From NCBI RefSeq assembly GCF_007679345.1, contig NZ_VEGH01000008.1:186001-250000 (forward strand): a stretch of 64,000 nucleotides of DNA. The letters run 5' to 3'. Both the position numbers and the translations under genes were made by a program. Below the pieces are notes generated by a model. The model saw only the letters and a list, made by a program, of their open reading frames with translations, made no database searches and was not told the origin of the DNA. Shown one piece after another: positions 25,913 through 34,533 of this stretch (position 1 is its first letter; every line of letters begins with the position of its first letter). Source of the stretch: Cellulosimicrobium cellulans. GTDB lineage: Bacteria > Actinomycetota > Actinomycetes > Actinomycetales > Cellulomonadaceae.

Positions 25913-26818
25913 TCAGAGCCGGTCGGCCAGCTCCGTCAGCGTCTCCGACGCCCCCGCGTCCAGGGTCAGCGTCGCCAGCGGGTCCCCGCGGGTCGCGCCG
26001 CGGTTGAGGATGACGACCGGCTTGCCCGCCTCGGCGGCGTGCCGGACGAACCGGAGGCCCGACTGCACGGTCAGCGACGACCCGGCGACCAGCAGCGCGT
26101 CCGCCTCGTCCACGAGCGCGTACGCCTCGGCGACCCGGGGTCCGGGCACCGTCTCGCCGAAGTAGACGATGTCCGGCTTCAGCATCCCGCCGCACGGGCC
26201 GTCGCCGCCCTCGGGGTCGGGCTGCCAGCAGTCGACGACCCGGAAGTGCGACGTCTGCTCGATGACGGCGTCGGCGTCGGGCGCGATCTCCACGTCGCCG
26301 ACCGCGCCGACCGACTCGGCGAAGCCGGGGTTGGCCGCCTCCAGCCGCTCGGCGAGCTCGGCGCGCGTCACGGTCCGGTGGCACCGCAGGCAGATCACCC
26401 GGTCGTACCGGCCGTGCAGGTCGATCACGCGGCGGGAGCCCGCCTGCTCGTGCAGCAGGTCGACGTTCTGCGTGATGACGCCCAGCACCACGCCGTGCGC
26501 CTCCATCGACGCCAGCGCGCGGTGCCCGGCGTTCGGGTGCGTGCGGTGCACGTACCGCCAGCCGACGTGGTTGCGCGCCCAGTAGTGCCGGCGGAAGCCC
26601 TCGTCGCCGACGAACTGCTGGTACGTCATCGGGTTCCGTGGCGGGGAGTCCGGCGACCGGTAGTCGGGGATGCCGGAGTCGGTCGACAGGCCCGCCCCGG
26701 TGAGCACGGTGAGGCGGCTGCCGCGGAGCAGCCGGACCGCGTCGTCGACGGTCCCCGGGTTCGGCCGGACGGCGTCGTGGAGGGGGATCGGCAGGCGCGG
26801 GGGTGTCACGTGCACCAC
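25913..26818 (-). CDS. Sir2-family NAD-dependent protein deacylase
   Basis: A 301-aa sirtuin. It has the NAD-binding GAGLSTDSGIPDYR, TQNVDLLHEQAG, the catalytic His in IDLHGRYD, and a zinc site made of CLRC and the later CWQPDPEGGDGPCGG pair. GGMLKPDIVYFGE and AGSSLTVQSG complete the Rossmann half. The region between the zinc cysteines is long, as in actinobacterial Sir2 proteins with an insert. Starts are ambiguous: GTG at 26818 is the longest, with two more GTG codons within 12 nt. It is adjacent to the divergent tRNA-Ser and is not part of the element next door. Confidence 0.92.
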   Translation of the reverse strand: MVHVTPPRLPIPLHDAVRPNPGTVDDAVRLLRGSRLTVLTGAGLSTDSGIPDYRSPDSPPRNPMTYQQFVGDEGFRRHYWARNHVGWRYVHRTHPNAGHRALASMEAHGVVLGVITQNVDLLHEQAGSRRVIDLHGRYDRVICLRCHRTVTRAELAERLEAANPGFAESVGAVGDVEIAPDADAVIEQTSHFRVVDCWQPDPEGGDGPCGGMLKPDIVYFGETVPGPRVAEAYALVDEADALLVAGSSLTVQSGLRFVRHAAEAGKPVVILNRGATRGDPLATLTLDAGASETLTELADRL

Positions 26819-26857
26819 GGTACGACTCCCGATGCGGGAGTTCCGCCTCGCATCCGG

Positions 26858-26863
26858 TACTGT
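26858..26863 (+). promoter_or_regulatory. Probable -10 box of tRNA-Ser
   Basis: TACTGT lies 10 nt before the mature 5' end of the tRNA. No convincing -35 is visible 17-18 nt upstream. Confidence 0.4.
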
Positions 26864-26873
26864 TCTGGCCCGA

Positions 26874-26963
26874 GGTAGCGTGTCCGAGCGGCCTAAGGAG
26901 CACGCCTCGAAAGCGTGTGTGGGTGAAAGTCCACCGTGGGTTCAAATCCCACCGCTACCGCCA
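26874..26963 (+). tRNA. tRNA-Ser (anticodon CGA)
   Basis: A 90-nt class II tRNA including an encoded CCA (26961-26963). The acceptor stem is GGTAGCG/CGCTACC with discriminator G. The anticodon loop CTCGAAA has CGA at 26908-26910, reading UCG codons. A long variable arm (GGGTGAAAGTCC region) and a GGTTCAAATCC T-loop confirm serine type. Its 3' end borders an integrase remnant, the usual chromosomal attachment site layout. Confidence 0.96.
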
Positions 26964-26967
26964 GCAA

Positions 26968-27017
26968 GACACAAGAGCCCCTGACCAGCGCGAACGCCGG
27001 TCAGGGGCTCTTGTGTC
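26968..27017 (+). terminator. Terminator of tRNA-Ser
   Basis: Perfect 19-bp arms (26968-26986 and 26999-27017) around a 12-nt loop, starting 5 nt after the CCA. The top of the arm is GC-rich and the base AT-richer, as in intrinsic terminators. If an attachment site was used here, the element joined at the tRNA 3' end upstream of or within this hairpin. Confidence 0.85.
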
Positions 27018-27144
27018 ACATCGAAGTCACATCGAACTGCGTCGTCCTCGCTGGCCCGCACGCCGGATCCCAGCATCGCGGAGGAGGCCCGGCGGCGGCA
27101 GGGTCGGGCCGCCAGGCCCCATTCACTGGGGTCCCCGGCTGCCC

Positions 27145-27990
27145 CTAGACGGACTCCGCGCCACCCTCGTTCCACGTCAGGACGTCGCGGACATCTTCGA
27201 CGACGTGCTGCACGACCGCGATGTAGTGCCTGTTGGCGGTCAACGGGTCGTTACCGAGGACGTCGGCCGCAGCAGCGACGCCGCGAGACCTGGCCACCGC
27301 AGTGCCGACGGTGCGCCGCACGCTGTGCGGCGTGTGGTCCGCGGCGACGCCGGCGGCGGCGAAGTGCACCTTGATCCGGTTCCGGATCGTGGCGGGGCGA
27401 GCCACCGCCCCGTCGACCCCGGGAAACAGTAGATCCATCGGGCCGGCAGGAAGCGGGAGAGCGAGCGCGTGGTGCACCGCCTGGGCGCCCCAGTCAGGCA
27501 GCGGGATCGTCCGCCAGCTGCGGGACCCCTTCGGCCAGGGCTGGCGAATGGTCTTCGGGCCGTCGCTTGCAGCCTTGACCACGGTGCCGGCGACGGTCAG
27601 CGTCGGCGGACTGCCCTGCAGGTCGACGTCGAGGGTGCGGCGCAGAGCCAAGACCTCGCCGATGCGCGCCCCCGTCGCGAGTAGCGTCGCTGCGATGTAC
27701 CCCGCCTGAGCGGCAAGCACGTCGTCGGCGGGGATGGTGTCGAGGTGCCGGAGCAGCCGCGTGACCTGGTCGTCCGCGATCACCTTGACGTCTCGCTTCG
27801 GACGGGGCACAGCCGCGGTGTCGTCCACGGGGTTGCGGTCGAGCACTCCGTACCGGACTGCCATCTGGAACGCCATGCGGAGGAGAGAGCGCATCGTGCG
27901 CGCGGCGCCCGGCGCCGTCGCGGCCCTGGCCTTGATCGCTCGGTCTAGCCATGCGGTCGTCGCGTCCGTGATCGCCGTCGCACCGATCTG
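27145..27990 (-). pseudogene. Tyrosine recombinase/integrase, N-terminally truncated and altered
   Basis: The product matches phage-type integrases only from part of the core-binding helices (TTAWLDRAIKARAATAPGAA, MRSLLRMAFQMAVRYGVLDRNPV) through the catalytic domain. The first catalytic Arg is in GARIGEVLALR, the HxxR box is HTPHSVRRT, and the nucleophile Tyr is in NRHYI. The usual LGH of box II reads LGN, so one catalytic His is lost. Upstream of about 27990 the frame runs on to 28182, but that part is out-of-frame plus-strand sequence with no integrase character, so the N-terminal arm-binding domain is missing. It lies 182 nt from the tRNA-Ser CCA, as expected for an element integrated there. 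Probably inactive. Confidence 0.8.
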
Positions 27991-27992
27991 CC

Positions 27993-28063
27993 CTCGAGAA
28001 CCTGGCGGCCGCCGAGAAGGCCCGGGACGACCACTCCCAGCTCCTGGCCGCGCTCCGCGCTTG
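27993..28063 (+). pseudogene. 3' fragment of a coiled-coil gene
   Basis: A short plus-strand frame ends in LENLAAAEKARDDHSQLLAALRA and TGA at 28061-28063. It has heptad-like Leu/Ala spacing and no start. It is immediately followed by a strong ribosome binding site and ATG (28105), so this looks like the tail of a deleted gene of the element. Confidence 0.45.
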
Positions 28064-28104
28064 AGGACCCACTGACCGCCCGCACCAGTCCACGAGGAGG
28101 ACCC

Positions 28105-28356
28105 ATGACCGTGACCGCCATCGACGAGCTCGCCCCCGTCGCCCAGCTGCCCCGGCGCCGTATCCGCCGCACCGGCCATCACCCAGCGGCGAGAAGGGTG
28201 CTGGCGACGAGCGCGACGAGAACGCCCCGACGGGGGGAAGTGCTGGGCATGTCCTGCATCCTGGCAGCGCCGGTCTACCCACTGGGCCGGATCGGCAGCC
28301 GTCCACCCGATCGCCAGGTCCGATCACCCGATCCCCGGGGAAGTGCCCATCAGTGA
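28105..28356 (+). pseudogene. Gene-start remnant with strong ribosome binding site
   Basis: GAGGAGGA sits 4 nt upstream of the ATG at 28105. The first 27 residues (MTVTAIDELAPVAQLPRRRI and a few more) look like a genuine protein start. The later part loses the usual codon bias and is probably a deletion junction read through to a chance stop. No family recognised. Confidence 0.35.
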
Positions 28357-28451
28357 CCAGGACCTCCGGTGCGTGTTGCATCTAGGTGCCGTGACGTCCG
28401 GCGCCACGGGCAACGGCGCGGACTAAGGAACTCATCACGGCGGCGAAGGGT

Positions 28452-28865
28452 TCATCGGCTGCGCTCGTCGACACGCGCAGCGAGGGTGAAGAGGGTGAGT
28501 TCAACGAGGACGAGCGCGACGATCTCAGCTCGGGCGACGTGCGACCAGAACTCCGCGGGTGTGATCACCCCTGGCTGGCCTTGGTTGAGCCCGAATCGGT
28601 CGTACCAGGGGTTCTGTGCGGTGACGACGATCATCGGGACGAGGGCCGTGGCCATCCGGAGCGCCTGCGGGAGCGGGCTGCGCCGGAACGGGCCCCGCAG
28701 TCCGACGAAGGCGGCGGTGAGGACGCACGGCAGCATGAGCAAGACGGCCGGCCACGACATGCCGACCGCGACGGCGCCCAGCCAGGCTGCGCTGACCAGC
28801 AGCGGCCACCACAGGTAGCTGCGTGCCGGGCTGGGCGTCGTCGCGGATTGTCGGGGTCGGGTCAC
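28452..28865 (-). CDS. Small membrane protein of the tRNA-Ser island
   Basis: A 137-aa protein with about four hydrophobic segments (YLWWPLLVSAAWLGAVAVGM, AVLLMLPCVLTAAFVGL, MATALVPMIVVTAQ, IVALVLVELTLFTLAA). GTG at 28865 overlaps the TGA of the large secreted-protein gene upstream (GTGA), so the two are coupled. A partner or export role for that protein is an inference. Family not recognised. Confidence 0.65.
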   Translation of the reverse strand: MTRPRQSATTPSPARSYLWWPLLVSAAWLGAVAVGMSWPAVLLMLPCVLTAAFVGLRGPFRRSPLPQALRMATALVPMIVVTAQNPWYDRFGLNQGQPGVITPAEFWSHVARAEIVALVLVELTLFTLAARVDERSR

Positions 28866-30850
28866 GGGAGGGTGGTCAGGGACCAGGTGGCGCTGGGATG
28901 GGTGTGGGTCTCGTCGCCGTCAGAGACGACGACCCGGACCGCGTGGATGGAGCGTTCGCCGGCCGCGGTCGTGTGGGTGTACGTCGGACCCGTGCCCACA
29001 GGCGTGTCGTCGAGGTACCACTGGAAGGTCACCGGCGCGTTCTCGGGGTCGGTGGCAACGACGGAGAACACCTGATTGGCCCCGCCAGTGACGGTGACCC
29101 GACCGGTCGCAGGACTCGAGGTCGCGATCACGGCGGGGGCGCTGGCCTGGTCGGAGACGACCCGCACGTAGCGGGTCGTGCTCAACCCACGCGAGTCCGT
29201 CACGCGTGCTCCGACGAGCTGGTCGCTCGCCCGGTCCGGGGTGAAGGAGGCCGTGGTGCCGGTGGCGTCATCGAAGTCGCCATCCAGGTCGAGGTCCCAG
29301 CGGATGGTCAGGGCACCCGTACCGCTGCCGCTCGTCGCGGTCAGGGTGGTCGGGGCGCCGGCGGTCAGGGTGGTGCCGGGACCGGTCAAGGACAGGGTCG
29401 GCATGGCGACGGCCTGCACCTGCGCGATCAGTTCGGCGTTCAGCGCGGCTGCCTCGTCGGCGGCGGCCTGGAACGTGGTCAGCAGGTCGCTCGAGGCGGC
29501 CAGGACCGCGTCGTAGGTGTCGAGAGCGGACAGGTTCGTGGCGGCAGGGTCGAAGGCCAGGATCCGGTCGACCACGACCTGGGCGTCGGCGGGCGTAAAC
29601 CCGATCGCCTCGTAGTCGGCGATCTCCTGAGGGGTGAGGCCGGTGGACGCGAGGCGGTTCTGCAGGCCGGTGAGGGCCGCCGCGTCGATCGGGTCGTCGG
29701 CGCCGGGCTGAGTCGCCAGGGCGTCGCGCTCGGCCTGCAGCAGAACCAGGAGTTCCTGCTGGTCAGCCACGAGCTTGCTCGTGTACTGCTCCAGAGAGGC
29801 GGCATGGCTGACCGTCCAGCGCACATCGTCGGCGTCCCGGGCTCCCAGGAGACGCTCGTGGGAGTCGATGACGGCCTGCAACGTGGCGGCCTGCTCGGCC
29901 TGGAGCGTGGCGATCCGGACCTGCTGGAGGTGCGACGGGTCGTCGCTCGCCGGCGCGAACGGGTAGCTGCTGGAGAGGCCCAGGTCGGCGAGTCGGTCCG
30001 CGAGGTCGGTCTGCACCGCGTCGATGTCGAGTCCGACGGCCCGTCCGTAGGCCGGGTCCGCGGGGTCGTCGGCCAGATTCTGGTAGTGCTGCGCCTGCGT
30101 TCCGGCGAGCGAGTTGATGACCAGTCCGCCGACGTAGAGCACCCCGTCGTTGTAGCTCGTCGGGACGGTGAAGTCGGTGAAGGACAAGCCTGCCGTACCG
30201 CCGCCCGCGACCAGTCCCGTGAGCGGCACGCTCCACCCGGCAGAGCTAGCGAACCGTCCGGCGTCCGCGGCGGCGGCTCCGCCCTGAACGCCACCGGCGT
30301 AGCGGCCGAAGTTCGACAGCTGCGACCAGCCGCCGACCTGGGCCTGGGCTTCTGCCTTCACCGACGCGGAGTCGAAGTCGTAGCCGGCCAGGTCTGTTCC
30401 CGTGACCGAGAATGCGTAGTCGTTCCCGACACCAAGCAGGATGTCGCGGGCGGGGTCCCACGTCCCGTTCAGGTCGTTGTCGATCAGGATGTCATAGCGG
30501 CCGGCTTCCAGAGTCGGCAGCCAGGCGTACTGGTCGTAGAAGGTCCCGAACGACTGGAACCGGTTCACCGACCCCGTGACATCGACAGCGCGGTCGCCTT
30601 CGGACCAGGTTGTGTTCGCGGTGACATAGATGTCCGCAGTGGGCACGATGTGGCCCGGGGGGACGTAGTCCAGGTCGCCGGTCACGCACACCGGCTGGTT
30701 GCGGTGAAACGTCTCCTGCGGCCAGAACTCGCAGTCCGTCACCATCGCCGACGCAGCGGCAGCCGGTCCCGCGCCCGAAAGAAGAACGAACGGGACGAGC
30801 AGCGCCCCCGCTCCCAGACCGGCGGTGAGTCCTGTTCGTACGCCTGCCAT
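28862..30850 (-). CDS. Large secreted protein with C-terminal PKD/Ig-like domains
   Basis: A 662-aa protein with a clear signal peptide (Arg at 5, hydrophobic TGLGAGALLVPFVLLSG region, AAAA cleavage near residue 31). Residues about 35-210 look like an N-terminal beta-rich domain with DNDLNGTWDPARD, a calcium-binding-like stretch. Residues about 240-470 are mostly helical with heptads and Gln-rich runs. Residues about 475-660 hold two PKD/Ig-like domains (DLDLDGDFDDATGTTASF; VTFQWYLDDTPVGTGPTYTH). There is no LPxTG and no terminal membrane helix, so it is released or non-covalently held. Its base use is visibly less GC-rich than the flanking chromosome, as expected for island DNA. The function is not recognised. 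Confidence 0.72.
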   Translation of the reverse strand: MAGVRTGLTAGLGAGALLVPFVLLSGAGPAAAASAMVTDCEFWPQETFHRNQPVCVTGDLDYVPPGHIVPTADIYVTANTTWSEGDRAVDVTGSVNRFQSFGTFYDQYAWLPTLEAGRYDILIDNDLNGTWDPARDILLGVGNDYAFSVTGTDLAGYDFDSASVKAEAQAQVGGWSQLSNFGRYAGGVQGGAAAADAGRFASSAGWSVPLTGLVAGGGTAGLSFTDFTVPTSYNDGVLYVGGLVINSLAGTQAQHYQNLADDPADPAYGRAVGLDIDAVQTDLADRLADLGLSSSYPFAPASDDPSHLQQVRIATLQAEQAATLQAVIDSHERLLGARDADDVRWTVSHAASLEQYTSKLVADQQELLVLLQAERDALATQPGADDPIDAAALTGLQNRLASTGLTPQEIADYEAIGFTPADAQVVVDRILAFDPAATNLSALDTYDAVLAASSDLLTTFQAAADEAAALNAELIAQVQAVAMPTLSLTGPGTTLTAGAPTTLTATSGSGTGALTIRWDLDLDGDFDDATGTTASFTPDRASDQLVGARVTDSRGLSTTRYVRVVSDQASAPAVIATSSPATGRVTVTGGANQVFSVVATDPENAPVTFQWYLDDTPVGTGPTYTHTTAAGERSIHAVRVVVSDGDETHTHPSATWSLTTLP

Positions 30851-31411
30851 CACTAGCCCCCTGTTGCTGCGCTCTGGGGACGTGACTCGAGCGATCGCCG
30901 ATCCCCCCGTCCTTGGGACGCTAGCCACGCCAGTAGGGAGGGGTGCGTGGTTCGTTCCGGCTTCACCCGAAGGGGTGCTGCGATCAGCTCGCGAGCGGCG
31001 CGCCGAGAAGGCGCTGCCCTGATCTCGCAGTCCATCCAAGTCATTCCCGCCCTGCTAGCCGTGCGGTGGCCGTCGCACGCATCTCCTCCGGATCGGCGTC
31101 ATGAACGAGTCCAGGGAGCACAACGTTCGAGCCGGCCCAACCCAGAGAACCACACGCAGGCGGACCATCAGGTGGGGTCGGACGAGTACCGGGCGTGCAT
31201 CCCGATAGGGCAGAGAAAGTTCCCGAGGACCGCATGGAAGTTCGGCTTCCGCTTGATCGCGGACCCGCAGTGCGCGGACGGCTGCCATTCTCGGGCTCAG
31301 TGACACCCGCGCGTCGTGACAAGCCGGTCCGCCGGCGGACCGGCGCAGCAGGCCCGCTAGGCGACGAGGCTATGGGCGTCCGGACACGAGCCGCCGGGCC
31401 ATCGACAGGCC
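30851..31411. other. Degenerate 0.56-kb stretch of the island
   Basis: No convincing intact gene. On the minus strand 31041-31160 reads GSNVVLPGLVHDADPEEMRA then TATARLAGRE and stop, which has the composition of a real C-terminus but no connected body. Other frames here are short and lack codon bias. The segment just upstream of 30850 must hold the promoter of the secreted-protein gene; no clear -35/-10 pair was found. Confidence 0.4.
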
Positions 31412-32506
31412 TCAGGCGGCAGTCGCCGCCTCGACGATCGCGCAGCCGTCCCGGACCCCGACGACGATCAGGTCCGGCCGGACCTGGGCCAGTTCGGTCT
31501 GCAGCCGGTCCATGTCCGGGCCGGCGGCCCACCACCCAGGTAGAGCGACGGTCCGCTGTGCAGTCCGGTTCGGGCGGACCGCCGGTCCGGCCCGCACCGT
31601 GGTCCGCTGGGTCGCCCGGTCTCTCGCGCGGTCCGCAGTCCGCTCCGCTCGAGCCGCCTCGCGGGCGCCGGCCTGCTCGGAGCGGTGGCGGGCCACCTCG
31701 GCGGTCCGCTCGGCGGCCCGCGCCGTTCGGCGCTGCTCGGCCTCTACCTGGCGGGTCGCAGGACTCGACCAGCCACCGTCGCTGTCCGCGGTTGAGGCAA
31801 TCCGGTCCAGCGCCTCGGCGAACGAGGGGCCGCCCGCGGGCACTCCGGCCCGGATCAGATCGCGGCGCAGCGTGGCCGCGGCGCGGGCCGGCACGCCCAG
31901 CACCGTCGCGGGGTCCACCTCGGTCGCATCGGCGAGGGCCACGGCCCACGCCCGGTGGCCCAGGGAGCTGTAGCCCCAGGCGGCGTGCCCCACGCTGAGG
32001 ATGACGGACGCGGTCGGATGCTCGCCGGCACCGGCCAGTGCGTCGATCAGGTCGCTGCGGTCGTCCGCCACGGTGACTGCGGCACCGCGCAGCTGCGGGA
32101 GCCGGAAGGTCCCAGCCACCCCGGGGCGCTCGCCGCCGACGCGGGTGAGCCAGCCCTCCGCGACCGCCCGACGCAGCGCGGTGTTGGCGGCCTGCGGCTC
32201 GCATCCGAGCGCGACGGCCACCCGACCGGCATCCACGCGCGGCGCCTCGATCCCCGACCCGCCGCCCGCCAGGTTCGCGAGGGTCAGCCCACCGACGTAG
32301 GCGACGACGGCCCGCGCTCGCACCTCTGCCGCCCCGCCGCCAGCTGCACCGGGCGAGAGGATCCAGCCGGCGAGCCGACGGGCGTACCGGATCCGGAGCG
32401 CGGCGCGGCCGGCGGGCGTGGAGCCCTGCCGGAGGCGTTGGTCGCGCCGTAGCGCCGGAACGCGCCAATACCTCCCACGCGGTCGGGAAGACGGGGTAGC
32501 CTCGCA
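31412..32506 (-). pseudogene. 5'-truncated winged-helix-like island protein
   Basis: An internal GTG at 32323 gives a 303-aa product, but the frame stays protein-like upstream (LRIRYARRLAGWILSPG and similar) to a TAG at 32509-32507 without any ATG, GTG or TTG, so the true start has been lost. Residues about 30-75 (counted from the GTG) resemble a winged helix (VAVALGCEPQAANTALRRAV, EGWLTRV). Residues about 190-250 are Arg/Ala-rich and highly charged. Such proteins are common on actinobacterial plasmids and integrative elements (replication or regulatory accessory). The break is next to the inverted repeat at 32504-32531, probably an edge of the decayed element. Confidence 0.5.
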
Positions 32507-32531
32507 CTACCTAGCATGCGGTAGGTAGTGC
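32504..32531. repeat. Inverted repeat at the right edge of the island
   Basis: GCACTACCTA, 8-nt loop, TAGGTAGTGC. It separates the truncated island gene from the chromosomal GH30 gene. It could be an operator for GH30 or a scar of the element boundary. It shares only CTACCG-type trinucleotides with the tRNA 3' end, so it is not a proven attachment site. Confidence 0.6.
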
Positions 32532-32603
32532 CCGCACCGGCGCGCGCCCCTGCCGCGACCCGGGGCCACCGTGGTCCCCGTGGACGACGAAGTGGAGTGT
32601 GCG

Positions 32604-33968
32604 ATGCGCATCGCGAGCTGGACCAGCACCACCGAGCACGAGCGCTGGACGGACCTCGGCGCCGTCGAGCCCGCCGCGGTCGAGCGGATCCCCGACGTGT
32701 TCGTGCAGCTGGACGACGAGCGGCAGGAGATCGAGGGCTTCGGCGCCACGTTCAACGAGCTCGGCTGGACCTCGCTGGCCCACCTGACCGACGACCAGCG
32801 GGCCGAGATCTTCCGCGAGATGTACGCACCCGGCGTCGGCGGCAACTTCACCATCGGGCGCATGCCGATCGGCGCGAACGACTTCGCCCGCGACTACTAC
32901 TCCTACGACGACGTGCCGGGGGACTTCGACCTCGAGCACTTCAGCATCGCGAACGACCACGAGACGCTCGTCCCCTACATCCGGGCCGCGCTGGCGCACC
33001 AGGGGTCGCTGAAGCTGTGGGCCTCGCCGTGGGTGCCGCCGCAGTGGATGAAGACCAACGGCCACTACGCGTCGGTGCAGCCGTGGATCAACGGCGTCGA
33101 GAACGGCCTGCGTCCCGACCAGGTGCAGGCCGAGGGCACCGACTCCTTCACCCAGGACGAGCGGCACCTCGCGACCTACGCGGCGTACTTCGGCAAGTTC
33201 GTCGACGCGTACCGCGAGCTCGGCATCGAGATCGGCATGGTCATGCCGCAGAACGAGTTCAACTCCGCCCAGCCGTACCCGAGCTGCACCTGGACCCCGG
33301 CCGGCCTCGCGGCGTTCCTCCGGCACCTCGGTCCCGAGATGCGCGAGCGCGGCGTCGAGGTGTTCCTCGGCACGCTCGAGCGGCCGAACGAGGCCCTGGT
33401 CGACGAGGTGCTGGCGGACCCGGAGGCCGCCGCGGCGGTCGCCGGCATCGGCGTGCAGTGGCACGGCAAGTCGATCGTGCCGTTCCTGACGAAGGAGCAT
33501 CCCGAGCTGCGGCTCTACCAGACCGAGCAGGAGTGCGGCGACGGCGAGAACGACTGGCGGTACGCCCGCTACGCGTGGCGCCTGATGCGCGACTTCCTGA
33601 ACAACGGCGCGAACGCCTACCAGTACTGGAACCTGTCGCTGGAGCGCGGCGGCGTCAGCCGCTGGGGCTGGTCGCAGAACTCCCTCGTCGTGGTCGACCC
33701 CGAGGCCCGCACGTTCGAGTACACGCACGAGTACCACGTGCTCAAGCACGTCAGCCACTTCGTGCGCCCTGGTGCCCGCCTGGTGCCGACGCTGAGCTAC
33801 GCCGGTTACGAGAACCAGGTCGCGTTCCGCAACCCCGACGGCTCGCTCGTCGTGGTCATGCAGAACGACACCGCCGAGGAGATGCCGGTCTCGGTGCTCG
33901 TCGGGGACCAGGTCGTCTCGCCCGTGCTGCCGGCCGACTCGCTCAACACCTTCGTCCTGGAGGTCTGA
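32604..33968 (+). CDS. GH30-family glycosidase
   Basis: A 454-aa enzyme with the GH30 layout: N-terminal strand, TIM barrel, and a C-terminal beta domain (about 385-454; VAFRNPDGSLVVVMQNDT). It has IEGFGATFNELGW, GRMPIGANDFA, KLWASPWVPPQWMKTNG, acid/base Glu218 in PQNEF and nucleophile Glu308 in YQTEQECGDG. GH30 members cleave beta-1,6-glucan, glucosylceramide, xylan or fucosides; this looks like the beta-1,6-glucanase/glucosylceramidase branch. No signal peptide is visible, so the substrate would be intracellular. The ATG at 32604 has GGAG 7 nt upstream; an upstream in-frame start at 32571 is less likely. Confidence 0.88.
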   Translation: MRIASWTSTTEHERWTDLGAVEPAAVERIPDVFVQLDDERQEIEGFGATFNELGWTSLAHLTDDQRAEIFREMYAPGVGGNFTIGRMPIGANDFARDYYSYDDVPGDFDLEHFSIANDHETLVPYIRAALAHQGSLKLWASPWVPPQWMKTNGHYASVQPWINGVENGLRPDQVQAEGTDSFTQDERHLATYAAYFGKFVDAYRELGIEIGMVMPQNEFNSAQPYPSCTWTPAGLAAFLRHLGPEMRERGVEVFLGTLERPNEALVDEVLADPEAAAAVAGIGVQWHGKSIVPFLTKEHPELRLYQTEQECGDGENDWRYARYAWRLMRDFLNNGANAYQYWNLSLERGGVSRWGWSQNSLVVVDPEARTFEYTHEYHVLKHVSHFVRPGARLVPTLSYAGYENQVAFRNPDGSLVVVMQNDTAEEMPVSVLVGDQVVSPVLPADSLNTFVLEV

Positions 33969-34024
33969 GGGCTCCCGAGCCGGTTCGCCGCGCGACCGGG
34001 GGCGAGCCCTGCCACGATGCCCGG

Positions 34025-34444
34025 ATGAGGCGGTGGCGCATCCCGGTGGGCGCGGCCCTGGTGGTCGCGCTGCTGGCGGCGTGCGGCTCCGGCGGCGCGG
34101 CCCGAGCGGCCCGGGAGGTCGCCGTCGCCTTCTCCGCGGCGGTGGCCGCCGGCGACGGGGACGCCGCCTGCGCGCTGCTCGCCGAGTCGGTGGCGCAGCG
34201 CGTCGCCGAGGACGAGGAGGCCCCGTGCGCCCGTGCCCTGTCCGAGGGGCCGGTCGCCGACGACCTCGCGGAGCGCGCCGCGGACGCCCGACCCGGGGAG
34301 GTCCGGGTGGCCGGCCGCCAGGCGCAGGTGCGGCTCGGCGGCGACACCGTGTTCCTCGCGCGGTCGGGCACCGGGTGGGTGGTGACCGGCGCGGGCTGCG
34401 ACGCGCGCCCGGACCGCCCCTACGACTGCGAGGTGGCGGCATGA
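34025..34444 (+). CDS. Small lipoprotein
   Basis: A 139-aa predicted lipoprotein. The signal MRRWRIPVGAALVVALLAAC ends in the lipobox LLAAC (Cys20), followed by GSGG. The mature part is small, acidic and contains four further cysteines, suggesting two disulfides outside the membrane. No family recognised. A CACGAT hexamer ends 6 nt before the ATG, so the message may be leaderless. Its TGA overlaps the ATG of a 30-aa ORF (ATGA), starting a three-gene coupled set. Confidence 0.72.
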   Translation: MRRWRIPVGAALVVALLAACGSGGAARAAREVAVAFSAAVAAGDGDAACALLAESVAQRVAEDEEAPCARALSEGPVADDLAERAADARPGEVRVAGRQAQVRLGGDTVFLARSGTGWVVTGAGCDARPDRPYDCEVAA

Positions 34445-34533
34445 GGTCCCAGCGGGTGCTGTTCGCGGTCGTGCTCGGCGGCACGTACCTCGTGCTGCTG
34501 CTGTGCGTCGTGCTCGCGGTGGTGCGGCGGTGA
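34441..34533 (+). CDS. 30-aa single-helix membrane microprotein
   Basis: MRSQRVLFAVVLGGTYLVLL and ten more residues: a positive N-terminus, one 20-residue transmembrane helix and a VVRR end. It overlaps both neighbours by 4 nt (ATGA with the lipoprotein stop, GTGA with the DUF6766 start). That double coupling is the main reason to believe it is translated. Confidence 0.6.
   Translation: MRSQRVLFAVVLGGTYLVLLLCVVLAVVRR

Noticed and set aside
28369..28818. Plus-strand ORF of 149 aa over the small membrane-protein gene
   Set aside because: Shadow of the opposite-strand gene, which has transmembrane pattern and stop-start coupling.
31055..31306. 83-aa minus-strand ORF in the degenerate island stretch
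   Set aside because: No ribosome binding site, poor codon bias, no protein-like pattern.
26941..32531. Right-hand attachment site as a copy of the tRNA 3' end
   Set aside because: No second copy of the T-arm/acceptor sequence was found; the inverted repeat at 32504 shares too few bases.
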